Counted from the first letter of the stretch, positions 33,875-43,259 are shown. The stretch: DNA of 64,000 nucleotides from Azospirillum sp. 412522 (GCF_019805165.1 NZ_RWIJ01000018.1:1-64000), one strand, 5' to 3'. A program made the numbers and translations. Notes: generated by a model from the sequence alone, not told the origin.

Positions 33875-35998
33875 TCAGTCCTCCCGGCGATGGATGCCGG
33901 CCGGCTCGGGATCGGCCGGGCGGGCGTCGGCGAAATAGAACTCGTCGGGCCGGTAGACGCCGAGATAGGCGCCGGGATCCCACAGCCACAGCCCCTTGTC
34001 CGGGACGTTGAGCAGGCGGTTGGTGACGGCGATCGGCTGCGGCGTCTTCGACACCACGCCGATGGCGAAGAGCTGGTCGGCATGGATGTCGAGCAGCGCC
34101 GACCACAGGGCGCGGCGTTCGGTCTCGTCGGTGGTGTGGCGCCAGCGCCGGGCGAGGTCCATCAGCTCCTGCGGGAGCGGCATGTCGATCGGTTCGCCGG
34201 CGCTGCCGGAGGTCTGGTAATACTGGCCCCATTTCGGCCAGCTGAAATTCTCCTGGGTCATCGGCGCCAGCTCCTCCGGGATGCTGTCGGGGTCGGGCAC
34301 GCCGTTGTCCCAGCCGCCCCACACCGCCATCATCGTCTGGCCGGCATAGACCCGGTTGCGCAGCACGTCGAGGTCCACCGTGCGCATCAGCAGCCGGACG
34401 CCGATGTCGCGCCAGGTCTCGGCGATGATCTGCAGCGCGTCGGAGATTTCCGGCTTCTCGCCGGCGGTCTCGACGATCACCTCCAGCGGCCGGCCGTCGG
34501 GCAGCTCGCGGTACAGCTCGCCGCGCCTGCGCTTCAGCCCGATCTCGTCGAGCAGGGCGGCCGCCCGCTTGGGGTCGTAGCCGGTCCAGATGCCGTTGCG
34601 CTCCCGTTTGAACAGCGGGCTGCTGGGCAGCACGTCGACGCCGCTCTCCTGCGCCAGACCGAAGAAGAGCGAGCGGTTGATGATCCGGCGGTCGATGCCG
34701 AGCGACAGGGCGCGGCGGAAGCGGACGTCGCGCAGCAGGCCGCGCCAGACCGGGTCGTTGTAGTTCAGGTTGGGATAGAGGGCGATCGCCGCCGCCTTGC
34801 CCTCCGGCCACAGCAGGGTTCGGTAGTTGCCCTCCCGCTCGCCCGAGACCAGCACCGGCACCTGGGAGAAGCTCAGCCCCTCGGCCTGGAGGTCGGCCTT
34901 GCCGGTGGCGACCTGGGCCGGGATCAGGCCGCCGGCCATCACCGTCACGTCCAGCCCGTCGGCGTAGGGCAGCTGCATGCCGCGGCTGTCGAAGCGGTGG
35001 TAGTAGGGGTTGCGCTGGAACAGCAGGTGGGTGCCGGTGCCCTTGGAGATCGCCATCCAGGGCTGGAGCGTCGGCTCGTCCGGGTTCTCCATCCGGAACA
35101 TGTCGTCGAGCGCGTTGTGCAGGGCCGCCCAGTTGCGCACCTTATATTTGGCGATCAGCGGCGCCAGCTCCGCCTCGCTGCTGTAGCGGGCGTGGAAGCG
35201 CTTCAGGTAATGGGCTGGGCGGGCGATGAAGGGCGGCCGGGCGGCGGCCAGCGCCGGCAGGAAATAGGGGTTCGGCTCCTGCCAGCGGAAGCGGGCGGTG
35301 ACGGCGTCGGGGAAGCTGACCTCCGGCGGCTTGCCGTCCACCAGCATGAAACGCGGCGGACCGGACGGCGACAGCTTTGGGTTGTTGGCGATGTCCTCCC
35401 ACCAGTAGCGGATGTCGTCGCTTGTGAAGGGGGCGCCGTCGGACCAGCGGTGGCCGGCCCGCAGGGTCAGGGTGAAGTCGCGGCCGTCGACGATATACAG
35501 ATCCTTCAGGATGTCGGGCACGATCTCCCGCTTGGCGGTGTAGCCGACCATCCGGGCATAGCCGTAGAGCACGGCGATGCGGCTGTTGCGCCGCTGGGTG
35601 ATGAAGGTGCGGATCCAGCCGCCGGACCGGCCGAATTCGCGGCCCTTGGCCTCGAGGTCGACGATCAGCGGCTCGTCCGGCATGCGTTGGCGGACGGGGG
35701 GGATCAGGCCGTAGCGCACCTGGTCCGCCAGCATCGGCGGATCCTGCGGGTTGAAGGACTGGGCGGCGGCGGGGGTGGCTAGGAGGAGGGTGAGGAGGAG
35801 GATCTGCGCGACTACCGCGGTCCACTTTCCTCTCCCCCCCGGGGAGAGGGTCAGGGTGAGGGGGATGCGTTGCAGGAGCTTTGTGAAAGGGCCGCCGCGC
35901 GTCTCCCTCACCCTTCCCACCGCGGAGCGGTGGGCCCCTTCCCTCTCCCCGGGGGGGAGAGGGTGATAATCTCCGGTGATCGGAAAGTGCCTGCTCAT
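33875..35998 (-). CDS. Peptide-type ABC solute-binding protein (SBP_bac_5) with a repeat in its leader
   Basis: The 707-residue product is a family 5 binding protein: DFTLTLRAGHRWSDGAPFTS, QEPNPYFLPALA, RRALSLGIDRRIINRSLFFG and YDPKRAAALLDEIGLKRR are characteristic. The hydrophobic signal core VVAQILLLTLLLATPAAA has no start codon within about 70 residues. The ATG at 35998 overlaps the stop of the ATPase gene (ATGA) and reads through a composite palindrome (R5), which adds about 70 residues before the signal core. That long leader needs checking. The protein feeds the two permeases encoded downstream. Confidence 0.85.
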   Translation of the reverse strand: MSRHFPITGDYHPLPPGEREGAHRSAVGRVRETRGGPFTKLLQRIPLTLTLSPGGRGKWTAVVAQILLLTLLLATPAAAQSFNPQDPPMLADQVRYGLIPPVRQRMPDEPLIVDLEAKGREFGRSGGWIRTFITQRRNSRIAVLYGYARMVGYTAKREIVPDILKDLYIVDGRDFTLTLRAGHRWSDGAPFTSDDIRYWWEDIANNPKLSPSGPPRFMLVDGKPPEVSFPDAVTARFRWQEPNPYFLPALAAARPPFIARPAHYLKRFHARYSSEAELAPLIAKYKVRNWAALHNALDDMFRMENPDEPTLQPWMAISKGTGTHLLFQRNPYYHRFDSRGMQLPYADGLDVTVMAGGLIPAQVATGKADLQAEGLSFSQVPVLVSGEREGNYRTLLWPEGKAAAIALYPNLNYNDPVWRGLLRDVRFRRALSLGIDRRIINRSLFFGLAQESGVDVLPSSPLFKRERNGIWTGYDPKRAAALLDEIGLKRRRGELYRELPDGRPLEVIVETAGEKPEISDALQIIAETWRDIGVRLLMRTVDLDVLRNRVYAGQTMMAVWGGWDNGVPDPDSIPEELAPMTQENFSWPKWGQYYQTSGSAGEPIDMPLPQELMDLARRWRHTTDETERRALWSALLDIHADQLFAIGVVSKTPQPIAVTNRLLNVPDKGLWLWDPGAYLGVYRPDEFYFADARPADPEPAGIHRRED
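35829..35963. repeat. Composite palindromic repeat inside the leader, copy R5
   Basis: Two GGGAGAGGG-type palindromes flank CCCTCACCCTTCCCACC and GGTGGGCCCCTTCC. The composite lies between the coupled start codon and the signal-peptide core of the binding protein, and stays open in that frame. Confidence 0.75.
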
Positions 35999-37755
35999 GC
36001 CGCCCGCCTCACGAAATGGCCGGGGGCGGCTTCCACCAGCGGGGGCGGGGCGCCGTCGGCGGCGGGGCGGAAGGGTTCGGGCCACAGGTCCGGCTTTCCG
36101 GCGCCCAAGGCCACGGTCGCGACGTCGATCGGACGGTTGACGTCCGGTTCCGGCGAGGCGGCGATCAGCGCGCGGGTGTAGGGGTGCAGCGGGGCGGAGA
36201 ACAGGATGGCGGGCGGCGCCTCCTCCATCACCCGGCCGGCGCGCATCACCGCGACGCGGTCGGCCAGCCGCGCCACCACCGCCAGATCGTGCGAGATGAA
36301 CATCAGGCTGAGGCCGAGCCGCTGCTTGATCGATTCCAGCAGGTCCAACACCTGCGCCTGCACCGAGACGTCGAGCGCCGAGGTCGGCTCGTCGCAGATC
36401 AGCAGCTGCGGGTCGAGGGCGAGCGCGCGGGCGATGCCGATGCGCTGGCGCTGGCCGCCGGAGAAGGCGTGGGGATAGCGGTTGGCCCAGGCGGGGTCGA
36501 GGCCGACCTGCGCCATCAGCGCCCGCACCCGCTCGCGCCCTTCGCCGCGACCGCAGACGCCGTGGATCGCCAGCGGCTCCGCGATGATCTCGCCGACGCT
36601 CATGCGCGGGCTGAGCGAGGCGTAGGGGTCCTGGAACACCATCTGGGCCCGGCGGCGGTAGGCGGTCAGCTCCGGCCCGGCGGCGGAAAGGAGGTCGAGC
36701 GGCGGCTCCCCTGCGGCGGGGCGGAACAGCAGGCGGCCGCCGGGATCCGGCCGCTCCGCCAGCATGGCGAGCCGCGCCAGCGTCGTCTTGCCTGATCCTG
36801 ACTCGCCGACGATGGCCAGCGTCTCGCCACGGCCGACCGACAGGTCGACGCCGTCGAGCGCGCGGATGCGGACATTGCCGCGCTCGTAGGTCTTGGCGAC
36901 GCCGTGGAACTCCAGGATGGCGTCGCGCACGGCGCCGGGGTCCTGTCCGCAGGTCATCTCGGGGATGGAGGGGGCGGCGGCCATCAGCTTGCGGGTGTAG
37001 CCGTGCAGCGGCCGGCCCAGCACGTCGGCGCAGCAGCCCGATTCCATCACCCGCCCCGCCCGCATCACCACCACGGCGTCGGCCATGTTGGCGACCACCC
37101 CCAAGTCGTGGGTGACCAGCAGGACCGCCATGCCGGTCTCGCCCTGCAACTCCTTGATCAGCGCCAGCACCTGGGCCTGGAGGGTGACGTCGAGCGCGGT
37201 GGTCGGCTCGTCGGCGATCAGCAGCTGCGGGCGGGCGACCATCGCCATGGCGATCATCGCGCGCTGGCGCAGGCCGCCCGACAGCTGGAACGGATAGGAG
37301 CGGAAGGCGCGGACCGGATCGGGGAAGCCCACCCGCTCGAACATGGCGAGGCAGCGCTCGCGGGCGCCGGCCCGGTTGCAGGCTCCGTGCAGCCGCAGCA
37401 CCTCCATCGTCTGGTCGCCGATGGTGTGGAGCGGCGACAGCGCGCTCATCGGTTCCTGGAAGATCATCGAGATGCGGCTGCCGCGGATCTCGCGCAGGCC
37501 GGCCTGCGACAGCCGCAGCAGGTCGACCGCCTCGTCGCCCCCCTTGCCCCCCTGGCCGAACAGGATCGAGCCGCCGGTGACCGACGCCCCGCGCGGCAGG
37601 ATGCCGAGGATGCTGCGGCAGGTCAGCGTCTTGCCCGAGCCGGACTCGCCGACCAGCGCCACGCTCTGCCCGGCGCCGACGGAGAAGCCGACGCCGTCCA
37701 CCACCGGGCGGGGCGCGTTGCGGAAGCGGATCGTCAGGCCCTCAACCTTCAGCAT
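35995..37755 (-). CDS. Peptide ABC transporter ATPase, two fused ATP-binding domains
   Basis: The 586-residue product joins DppD- and DppF-like ATPases. Half one has GESGSGKTLT, LSGGLRQR and LLIADEPTTALD; half two has GESGSGKTT, FSGGQRQRIGIARALA and LLICDEPTSALD, each followed by a switch His (VTHD, ISHD). Both halves look competent. Fused ATPases of this layout are common for peptide importers. The start is at MLKVEGLTIRF. It is the first gene of the importer operon; most of its upstream gap is taken up by repeat R6. Confidence 0.94.
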   Translation of the reverse strand: MLKVEGLTIRFRNAPRPVVDGVGFSVGAGQSVALVGESGSGKTLTCRSILGILPRGASVTGGSILFGQGGKGGDEAVDLLRLSQAGLREIRGSRISMIFQEPMSALSPLHTIGDQTMEVLRLHGACNRAGARERCLAMFERVGFPDPVRAFRSYPFQLSGGLRQRAMIAMAMVARPQLLIADEPTTALDVTLQAQVLALIKELQGETGMAVLLVTHDLGVVANMADAVVVMRAGRVMESGCCADVLGRPLHGYTRKLMAAAPSIPEMTCGQDPGAVRDAILEFHGVAKTYERGNVRIRALDGVDLSVGRGETLAIVGESGSGKTTLARLAMLAERPDPGGRLLFRPAAGEPPLDLLSAAGPELTAYRRRAQMVFQDPYASLSPRMSVGEIIAEPLAIHGVCGRGEGRERVRALMAQVGLDPAWANRYPHAFSGGQRQRIGIARALALDPQLLICDEPTSALDVSVQAQVLDLLESIKQRLGLSLMFISHDLAVVARLADRVAVMRAGRVMEEAPPAILFSAPLHPYTRALIAASPEPDVNRPIDVATVALGAGKPDLWPEPFRPAADGAPPPLVEAAPGHFVRRAA

Positions 37756-37777
37756 CGGTGCGTCTCCAGGCGAAATG

Positions 37778-37931
37778 CCCTCTCCCGCCCAGGGAGAGGG
37801 AGGGGACCCGCGCGAAGCGCGGGGAGGGTGAGGGGGAGGGCAAGCGTCCGGAACCGCATGGCTTCTTGGATCACCCCTCACCCTTCCCAAGCTCTGCTTG
37901 GGCCCCTTCCCTCTCCCGGGGCGGGAGAGGG
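37778..37931. repeat. Composite palindromic repeat, copy R6
   Basis: Two GGGAGAGGG-type palindromes (37779-37800 and 37909-37930) flank GCGCGAAGCGCG and CCCAAGCTCTGCTTGGG hairpins. The right part overlaps the 3' end of the ABC-like gene at 37871 and encodes its last ~20 residues and stop. The left part lies at the start of the peptide importer operon. Confidence 0.75.
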
Positions 37932-40900
37932 ATGTCACTGGCCGGCGCCGCAGGCACCGATCCCGACGGGGCTTCGCTGGTCAGGCGCTTGCCGATCTGC
38001 TGGATCACCCGCATCGGCAGGTCCGGCGCCGACGACAGCAGGCGCAGCATGGTCCCCCCGTCCAGCCGCAGCAGCCGCAGGTCGGTGCGCGCCCGGAAGC
38101 TGGAGAAACGCCGGACGCCGGCCAGGAGCTCCAGCTCGCCGATCACCTCCGGCGGCTTGATGTAGGCGATGTGCAGCGGCGGCTGGCCGTCCGGCATCAG
38201 ACGCACCTGCTCCACCTCGCCGTCCGCCAGGACGAAGGCGAATTCCGACTGCTCGCCGCTGCGGTAGATGAAGTCGCCGGCCGCCACCGTGCGCCAGTCC
38301 GACGAGGCCAGCAGGCGGCGCAGGACCGTTTCCGGCAGGTCGGAGAAGATGGGGGAGCGCGACAGCAGGCGCAGGGCCGGCTCGTCGGTCCCCTCCCCGT
38401 CCCCCGGCATGGTGTCCTCGTCATGGTCGGCGCCGTTCTGGCCGCGCCGGACCAGCCGGCCCTCCTCCAGGTCGTAGAGCGCGTCGAAGGCCGGATTGTC
38501 GGAAATCCGCTCCTCCAGCACGATCAGCGTCATCGTCGGCAGCAGCTCCTTCATGGCGAGGAAGATGCGCAGCCGCTCGTCCGGGTCGTAGCTGTTGAGC
38601 GCCTGGTAGATGACGAAGATGTCGGGCTTCTTCATCAGGCCGCGGATCAGCTGCACCCGCTGGCGCACGCTGATCGGCAGCAGCGAGCCGCCGATGCCGA
38701 CCTCGCCCAGCGCCACCAGGATCAGCACGAAGGCCCGCGCGTCGGTCCGCTCCAGCGCCTCGTCCACCAGGGCGCGGAGCTGGGTGATGGCGCGCGGATC
38801 CTCGGTGGTGATGCGGCCGAACAGGAGATTGTCCATCACGTTCAGGCGCGGGTGGTAGAGGTCGGGGTGGAAGATGGCGACCTTGTCGCGCAGCTCGTGC
38901 GGCATGTCGTCGATCACGCGGGCCCGGATCGCCATGATCGCCTCGCGCTCCGCCGGCGGGATGAAGTCCACGCCGTCGCGCTTGGGCACGATCATCAGGA
39001 ACATGGTGGCGAACAGCAGGGTGTCCGCCTCCTGATGGCGGCGCTGCGGTCGTTCGGACCGGCGCTTCAGCCGGGTGACCGCCTCGACCAGCTCCTCGAA
39101 CAGGGCGTCGTCGATGTGCGGGTAGCGCATGATCATGACGTCGCCGTCATCGCTGTCGCGGTAGACGCTGACCACCCGCAGGGCGAAGCGGCGGCCGATG
39201 CGCACGGCGGAGTCCCACAGCCCGTGCTCCTCCATCAGGCCGCGGACGGTGGGGTTGCAGACCATGCGGGCGACGGTCAGCCGCTTGCCGTCCGGCAGGC
39301 CGGCCAGCATGTTCTCGGCGATGCTGGCATAGGGGTTGAACCGGTCGCGCTCGAAGCGGGCGAGCAGCGGGTCCAGCCCGCGTTCGGTGATCGCCTCGCG
39401 CAGCCACTGGCGGGCGCGCAGCAAGGGCTGGGCGACGAAGGGATAGTCGTCGGGATCGAACACCTCGCGCAGGCCGCGCTGGTAGACGGCGTTCTCGCCG
39501 CCCGTGGCGGCCAGGCACTGCATGAACCAGGGGCGCAGGCTCGTCCAGTCGGTGGCGCCGATCATGGCGAAGTCGGTCCAGATCCCGTCCATGCTGTCGG
39601 TCGAGTTGCCCGACGCCTCGGCCTCGACGATCTCGCGGCGGCGGGCGGGAGACATGTTATCCGGATCGTCGGCCGGCGGACGGTGGCGCAGACCGTAGGT
39701 CATGTTCTGCATCATGCTGCCGGTGAACATGCGCGGTTCCGGGCTGGCATAGGCCATGCGCCGGCCCAGCAGTTCCAGCGGGATGGTGTCCAGCGTCTGT
39801 TCGCCGATGGTGATCCGGCCGGAGGTCGGCGGCGACAGGCGGACCAGCACCTCGGCCAGACGGCGCAGAGCGAGGGCGTTGGTGCCGGCGATGCCGACCA
39901 GGGCGCCCGGCGGCACCTCCAGCGACAGGCGTTGCAGCATGCGGTCGCCGTACTCGTTGGCCCAGGTCACCGCCTCCAGCCGCAGCGGAGCCTTGAGGTC
40001 GGGAGGGGTGGCGGGCGTCGCCGGGGTCCAGTCGAACAGGAAGGGCGGCGAGAACTGCTCGGCGATCTGCTCGTACTTGATCTGGGCGTCGATCATGTTC
40101 TGGTAATAGTCGAGCAGCTCCTTCCAGGGGGCCGTCAGGTCCTTGAAGGCGGAGAGCGCCGCCACCAGCGCGCCGATGGTCATGTTCCCGTGCAGCACCA
40201 GATAGCCGCCGATGGAGAACAGGAAGAAAGGCGTGATCTGGTTGATGAAGTTGTTCAGGAACTTGACGAAGTACTTCCGCTTGTAGATTTCCAGCCTGAT
40301 CCAGTAGATGCTGCCGAGATATTGCGAGAACTCGGCCAGAACGTAGCGGATGGTGCCGTTGACGCGGACCTCGCGGATGTTCTCGACGCTCTCGCCGATG
40401 CGCTCGGAGAGCTGGCGGACCTTGCGCACCCGCTCCTTGCCCAGCAGCTTCACCTTCAGCTGGAGCTTGGGGATGATGTAGGCCTGCACCGGGATCAGGG
40501 CGACCGACACCAGCCCGATGGTCGGCTGCTGGATGAACAGGAACAGCAGGATGGTCAGCATCGTGCCGCCCTGGTACAGCGGCTGGGCGAAGGAGTCGCC
40601 GATGAAGCCGGCCAGCGGTTCGGTCTCCGCCGCGACGGTGGAGATCAGCTCCCCCTGGCTGACCTTGGAGAAATGCGGCAGCGGGAAGCGCAGCATGCGG
40701 TCGAGCAGCATGAAGCGCAGGCGCCGCACCTGCCGCTCGCCGACCACGCCCTTGAAGGTGTTGATCCGCATCTTGAAGGCGCCGTTGGCGAGCACCAGCG
40801 CCAGGAAGGTGAAGCACAGCACCAGCAGGTAGGTCACCGGCCCCATGGTGACGCCGAGGATCTCGCGTTCCGGCTGGGGGTCCGACAAGGCCCGGTTGAT

Positions 40901-41023
40901 GATGATCTTCGGCAGTTCCAGCGAGGCGTAGAGCACCGGGAAGGACGCGACCGTCAACAGGGCGAGCAGGATCTGCTGGCGTCCGCTGTGCTTCCAAATG
41001 AACTGAAAAATGTTGCGGTTCAT
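37871..41023 (-). CDS. ABC-like membrane protein with degenerate ATPase and C-terminal cNMP-binding domain
   Basis: The 1050-residue product has an ABC exporter-type membrane domain (about 15-320; the helix-forming segment QQILLALLTVASFPVLYASL and FLFSIGGYLVL are visible). Where Walker A should be it has GIAGTNALALRRL (about 378-390), lacking the Lys. About 370 residues that match no family I recognise follow. Then comes a second ABC-like half in which the signature reads GGSLLPISVRQR and Walker B IFVIYQALNSYD, lacking the DE pair. A cNMP-binding domain (about 895-1030) has GELELLAG. The tail after about 1030 is encoded by repeat R6. It probably cannot hydrolyse ATP itself. Function unknown; a regulated transporter-like or sensor protein is a guess. 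Confidence 0.78.
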   Translation of the reverse strand: MNRNIFQFIWKHSGRQQILLALLTVASFPVLYASLELPKIIINRALSDPQPEREILGVTMGPVTYLLVLCFTFLALVLANGAFKMRINTFKGVVGERQVRRLRFMLLDRMLRFPLPHFSKVSQGELISTVAAETEPLAGFIGDSFAQPLYQGGTMLTILLFLFIQQPTIGLVSVALIPVQAYIIPKLQLKVKLLGKERVRKVRQLSERIGESVENIREVRVNGTIRYVLAEFSQYLGSIYWIRLEIYKRKYFVKFLNNFINQITPFFLFSIGGYLVLHGNMTIGALVAALSAFKDLTAPWKELLDYYQNMIDAQIKYEQIAEQFSPPFLFDWTPATPATPPDLKAPLRLEAVTWANEYGDRMLQRLSLEVPPGALVGIAGTNALALRRLAEVLVRLSPPTSGRITIGEQTLDTIPLELLGRRMAYASPEPRMFTGSMMQNMTYGLRHRPPADDPDNMSPARRREIVEAEASGNSTDSMDGIWTDFAMIGATDWTSLRPWFMQCLAATGGENAVYQRGLREVFDPDDYPFVAQPLLRARQWLREAITERGLDPLLARFERDRFNPYASIAENMLAGLPDGKRLTVARMVCNPTVRGLMEEHGLWDSAVRIGRRFALRVVSVYRDSDDGDVMIMRYPHIDDALFEELVEAVTRLKRRSERPQRRHQEADTLLFATMFLMIVPKRDGVDFIPPAEREAIMAIRARVIDDMPHELRDKVAIFHPDLYHPRLNVMDNLLFGRITTEDPRAITQLRALVDEALERTDARAFVLILVALGEVGIGGSLLPISVRQRVQLIRGLMKKPDIFVIYQALNSYDPDERLRIFLAMKELLPTMTLIVLEERISDNPAFDALYDLEEGRLVRRGQNGADHDEDTMPGDGEGTDEPALRLLSRSPIFSDLPETVLRRLLASSDWRTVAAGDFIYRSGEQSEFAFVLADGEVEQVRLMPDGQPPLHIAYIKPPEVIGELELLAGVRRFSSFRARTDLRLLRLDGGTMLRLLSSAPDLPMRVIQQIGKRLTSEAPSGSVPAAPASDIPLPPREREGAQAELGKGEG

Positions 41024-41201
41024 CAATCGCCTTCAGCGTCGCGGCCGTCGCCGGCCGCATCTGTCACAAGGGCGGCCGTCACCGGCCGCCTGGGTCATGT
41101 GCGGGGGATGAGGGAAGGAAGATTGGAGTGGACCGGGCCTTTTTCCATCGGTGCTTTCTTTCCTGTCTTTTTCCAGCTCTTTTCCATCGCCGCGGCTCCG
41201 C

Positions 41202-41723
41202 TCAGCTTTCCACCTTCCAGGCATGGTAAGCCCAGCGCTCGTCGGGCGGCAGGGGAAGCCGGGTCCAGTTGGGGCGGTCGAGCGGCCGGTCGGACAGCAC
41301 GACGCCGCCGGGCAGCATCAGCGCGTCGATCAAGGGCGCCAGCCACGCCGCCTGGGCGGCGTCGTGGTTGCGGTCGGTGCTGCCGAAATCGGCATGGGCC
41401 AGCCGGGCGCAGCGGCCGAAGCGTGCCGCCGCCGCCGGCATGGTTTCCTTGAAATCGCCGACGAACAGGCGGTCCTCGTCCGGCGTCAGCTCCGCCGGCA
41501 CGCGGACCCACATGTCGAAGACCAGGATGTCGCGCGGCGGGAACAGGTGGCGCAGATGGTCGAATGTGCGGCCCTTGCCCAGCCCCACCTCCAGCACGAG
41601 GCCGTCGCGGCCGGCGACGGCACGTTCCGCCCAGGCCAGCGCGTCGCGCTGCACCGTCATCCGGTCGATCATCCGGTCGAGCAGCGAACGGCTCTCCGCA
41701 CCGGCACCCACATCGGCCGCCAT
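41202..41723 (-). CDS. Class I SAM-dependent methyltransferase-like protein
   Basis: The 173-residue product has a Rossmann methyltransferase motif I (LVLEVGLGKGRTFDHLR) and later LVFDMWVRVP, RLFVGDFKET and MLPGGVVLSDRPL, as in the small Methyltransf_17-type family. The acceptor is unknown. The start was set at MAADVGAG; a GTG at 41747 is possible but less likely. It lies upstream of the ABC-like gene on the same strand, about 180 bp away. Confidence 0.75.
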   Translation of the reverse strand: MAADVGAGAESRSLLDRMIDRMTVQRDALAWAERAVAGRDGLVLEVGLGKGRTFDHLRHLFPPRDILVFDMWVRVPAELTPDEDRLFVGDFKETMPAAAARFGRCARLAHADFGSTDRNHDAAQAAWLAPLIDALMLPGGVVLSDRPLDRPNWTRLPLPPDERWAYHAWKVES

Positions 41724-41747
41724 CGGCCCCTCCCCTGCGATTCCCAC

Positions 41748-41790
41748 GATCGGTTCAGCGATCGGTGCAATGATCGGTTCAGCGATCGGT
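41748..41790. repeat. Four 12-bp iterons upstream of the methyltransferase
   Basis: GATCGGT recurs four times at a 12-bp spacing (GATCGGTTCAGC, GATCGGTGCAAT, GATCGGTTCAGC, GATCGGT). The array lies 25-67 bp upstream of the methyltransferase ATG. Its regular period, close to one helical turn, suggests a protein-binding array, but no binder is known. Confidence 0.8.
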
Positions 41791-41885
41791 CCTATACCGG
41801 CACGGGGGACAGTGTGAAAGGGCGCGCGCGCGCCGTCGAGACAAAACGTCGCAGGATCGGGGTTGGCTGGCGCCCCAGGGACCGC

Positions 41886-43190
41886 TTACGGGCGGTTCGG
41901 GTCGAAGCGCTTCGCCAGCCCCTGCCAGCAACGGTAGTAATCGTGCTGAAGCTCGGCGGTTTCCAGGGCGTGCCGCGTCGGGCGGATGACGGCGCGCGTT
42001 TCGAACATGAAAGCCATGGTGTCGGCGATCCGCTGCGGCCGGGTGGTGTCGGCGGCGGTGGCCTTGGCGAAGGTCTCCGCATCGGGGCCGTGGCCGCTCA
42101 TGCAGTTGTGCAAGCTGGCGCCGCCGGGCAGGAAGCCCTCCTGCTTGGCGTCGTAGACGCCATGGATCAGGCCCATGAACTCGCTGGCGACGTTGCGGTG
42201 GAACCAGGGCGGACGGAAGGTGTCCTCCTGCACCAGCCAGCGCGGCGGGAAGATGACGAAGTCGATGCTGTCGATGCCCGGCGTGTCGCTGGGCGACTGC
42301 AGCACCAGGAAGATCGACGGGTCGGGATGGTCGAAGCCAATCGAGCCGATGGTGTTGAAGCGGCGCAGGTCGTATTTGCACGGCGCATGGTTGCCGTGCC
42401 AGGCCACCACGTCCAGCGGCGAATGGTCGATGCGGGCGCTCCACAGGGCGCCGTCGAACTTCGCCACCAGCTCGAAGTCGCCGTCGACATCCTCGTACCA
42501 GGCGTCCGGCGTCAGGAAGTCGCGCGGGTTGGCCAGCCCGTTGGAGCCGATGGGGCCGAGGTCCGGCAGGCGGAAGGGCGCGCCGAAATTCTCGCAGACA
42601 TAGCCGCGCGCCGCGCCGTCCGGCAGCTCGACGCGGAAGCGGATGCCGCGGGGGATCAGCGCGATCTCCTGCGGTTCGACCTCCAGCACGCCAAGCTCCG
42701 TGAACAGGCGCAGGCGGCCCTGCTGCGGCACGATCAGCAGCTCGCCGTCGGCGTCGTAGAAGAAGCGGTCCGCCATCGACCGGTTGGTGGCGTAGAGGTG
42801 GATGCCGCAGCCGGTCTGCGCCTGCGGCCCGCCGTTGCCGCCCATGGTGACGAGGCCGGCGACGAAGTCGGTGGGGGCGTCGGGCATCGGCGGCGGGTTC
42901 CAGCGCAGCTGGGTCGGCGGGGCCGGCACCTCGTCGAAGCGGCTGGTCAGCCGGCCGGGCTCCAGCGGGCGGAAGGGTTCGTGCACCACTGCCGGGCGGA
43001 TGCGGTAGAGCCAGGACCGGCGGTTGTGGGCGCGGGGAGCGGTGAAGGCGGTGCCGCTGATCTGTTCCGCATAGAGGCCGTAAGGCGGGCGCTGCGGCGA
43101 GTTGCGGCCGACGGGCAAGGCGCCGGGCAACGCCTCCGTCGCGAATTCGTTGCCGAAGCCGGACCGGTAGGTGAAGGCGGAGGACGTCAT
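41886..43190 (-). CDS. hmgA: Homogentisate 1,2-dioxygenase
   Basis: The 434-residue enzyme opens the homogentisate ring in tyrosine and phenylalanine breakdown, giving maleylacetoacetate. It starts FTYRSGFGNEFATEALPGALP. The non-haem iron ligands can be seen: PPWFHRNVASEFMG (His and Glu six apart) and NCMSGHGPD (His). The length matches the family. No maleylacetoacetate isomerase or fumarylacetoacetase is nearby. Confidence 0.97.
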   Translation of the reverse strand: MTSSAFTYRSGFGNEFATEALPGALPVGRNSPQRPPYGLYAEQISGTAFTAPRAHNRRSWLYRIRPAVVHEPFRPLEPGRLTSRFDEVPAPPTQLRWNPPPMPDAPTDFVAGLVTMGGNGGPQAQTGCGIHLYATNRSMADRFFYDADGELLIVPQQGRLRLFTELGVLEVEPQEIALIPRGIRFRVELPDGAARGYVCENFGAPFRLPDLGPIGSNGLANPRDFLTPDAWYEDVDGDFELVAKFDGALWSARIDHSPLDVVAWHGNHAPCKYDLRRFNTIGSIGFDHPDPSIFLVLQSPSDTPGIDSIDFVIFPPRWLVQEDTFRPPWFHRNVASEFMGLIHGVYDAKQEGFLPGGASLHNCMSGHGPDAETFAKATAADTTRPQRIADTMAFMFETRAVIRPTRHALETAELQHDYYRCWQGLAKRFDPNRP

Positions 43191-43259
43191 GCGGGCAGCT
43201 CCCTTTCCCGGGGGATGCGGCCGGTGCCAAGCGCCGGGCGCGACCATTTGCCGCTCATA

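Noticed and set aside
37898..41452. An 1184-residue open frame antisense to the ABC-like gene
   Set aside because: Its composition (His/Gln/Gly/Arg-rich) is that of a mirror frame, and the opposite strand encodes recognisable domains.
41748..41790. CRISPR-like array
   Set aside because: The 12-bp units have no spacers of constant length and there are no cas genes.
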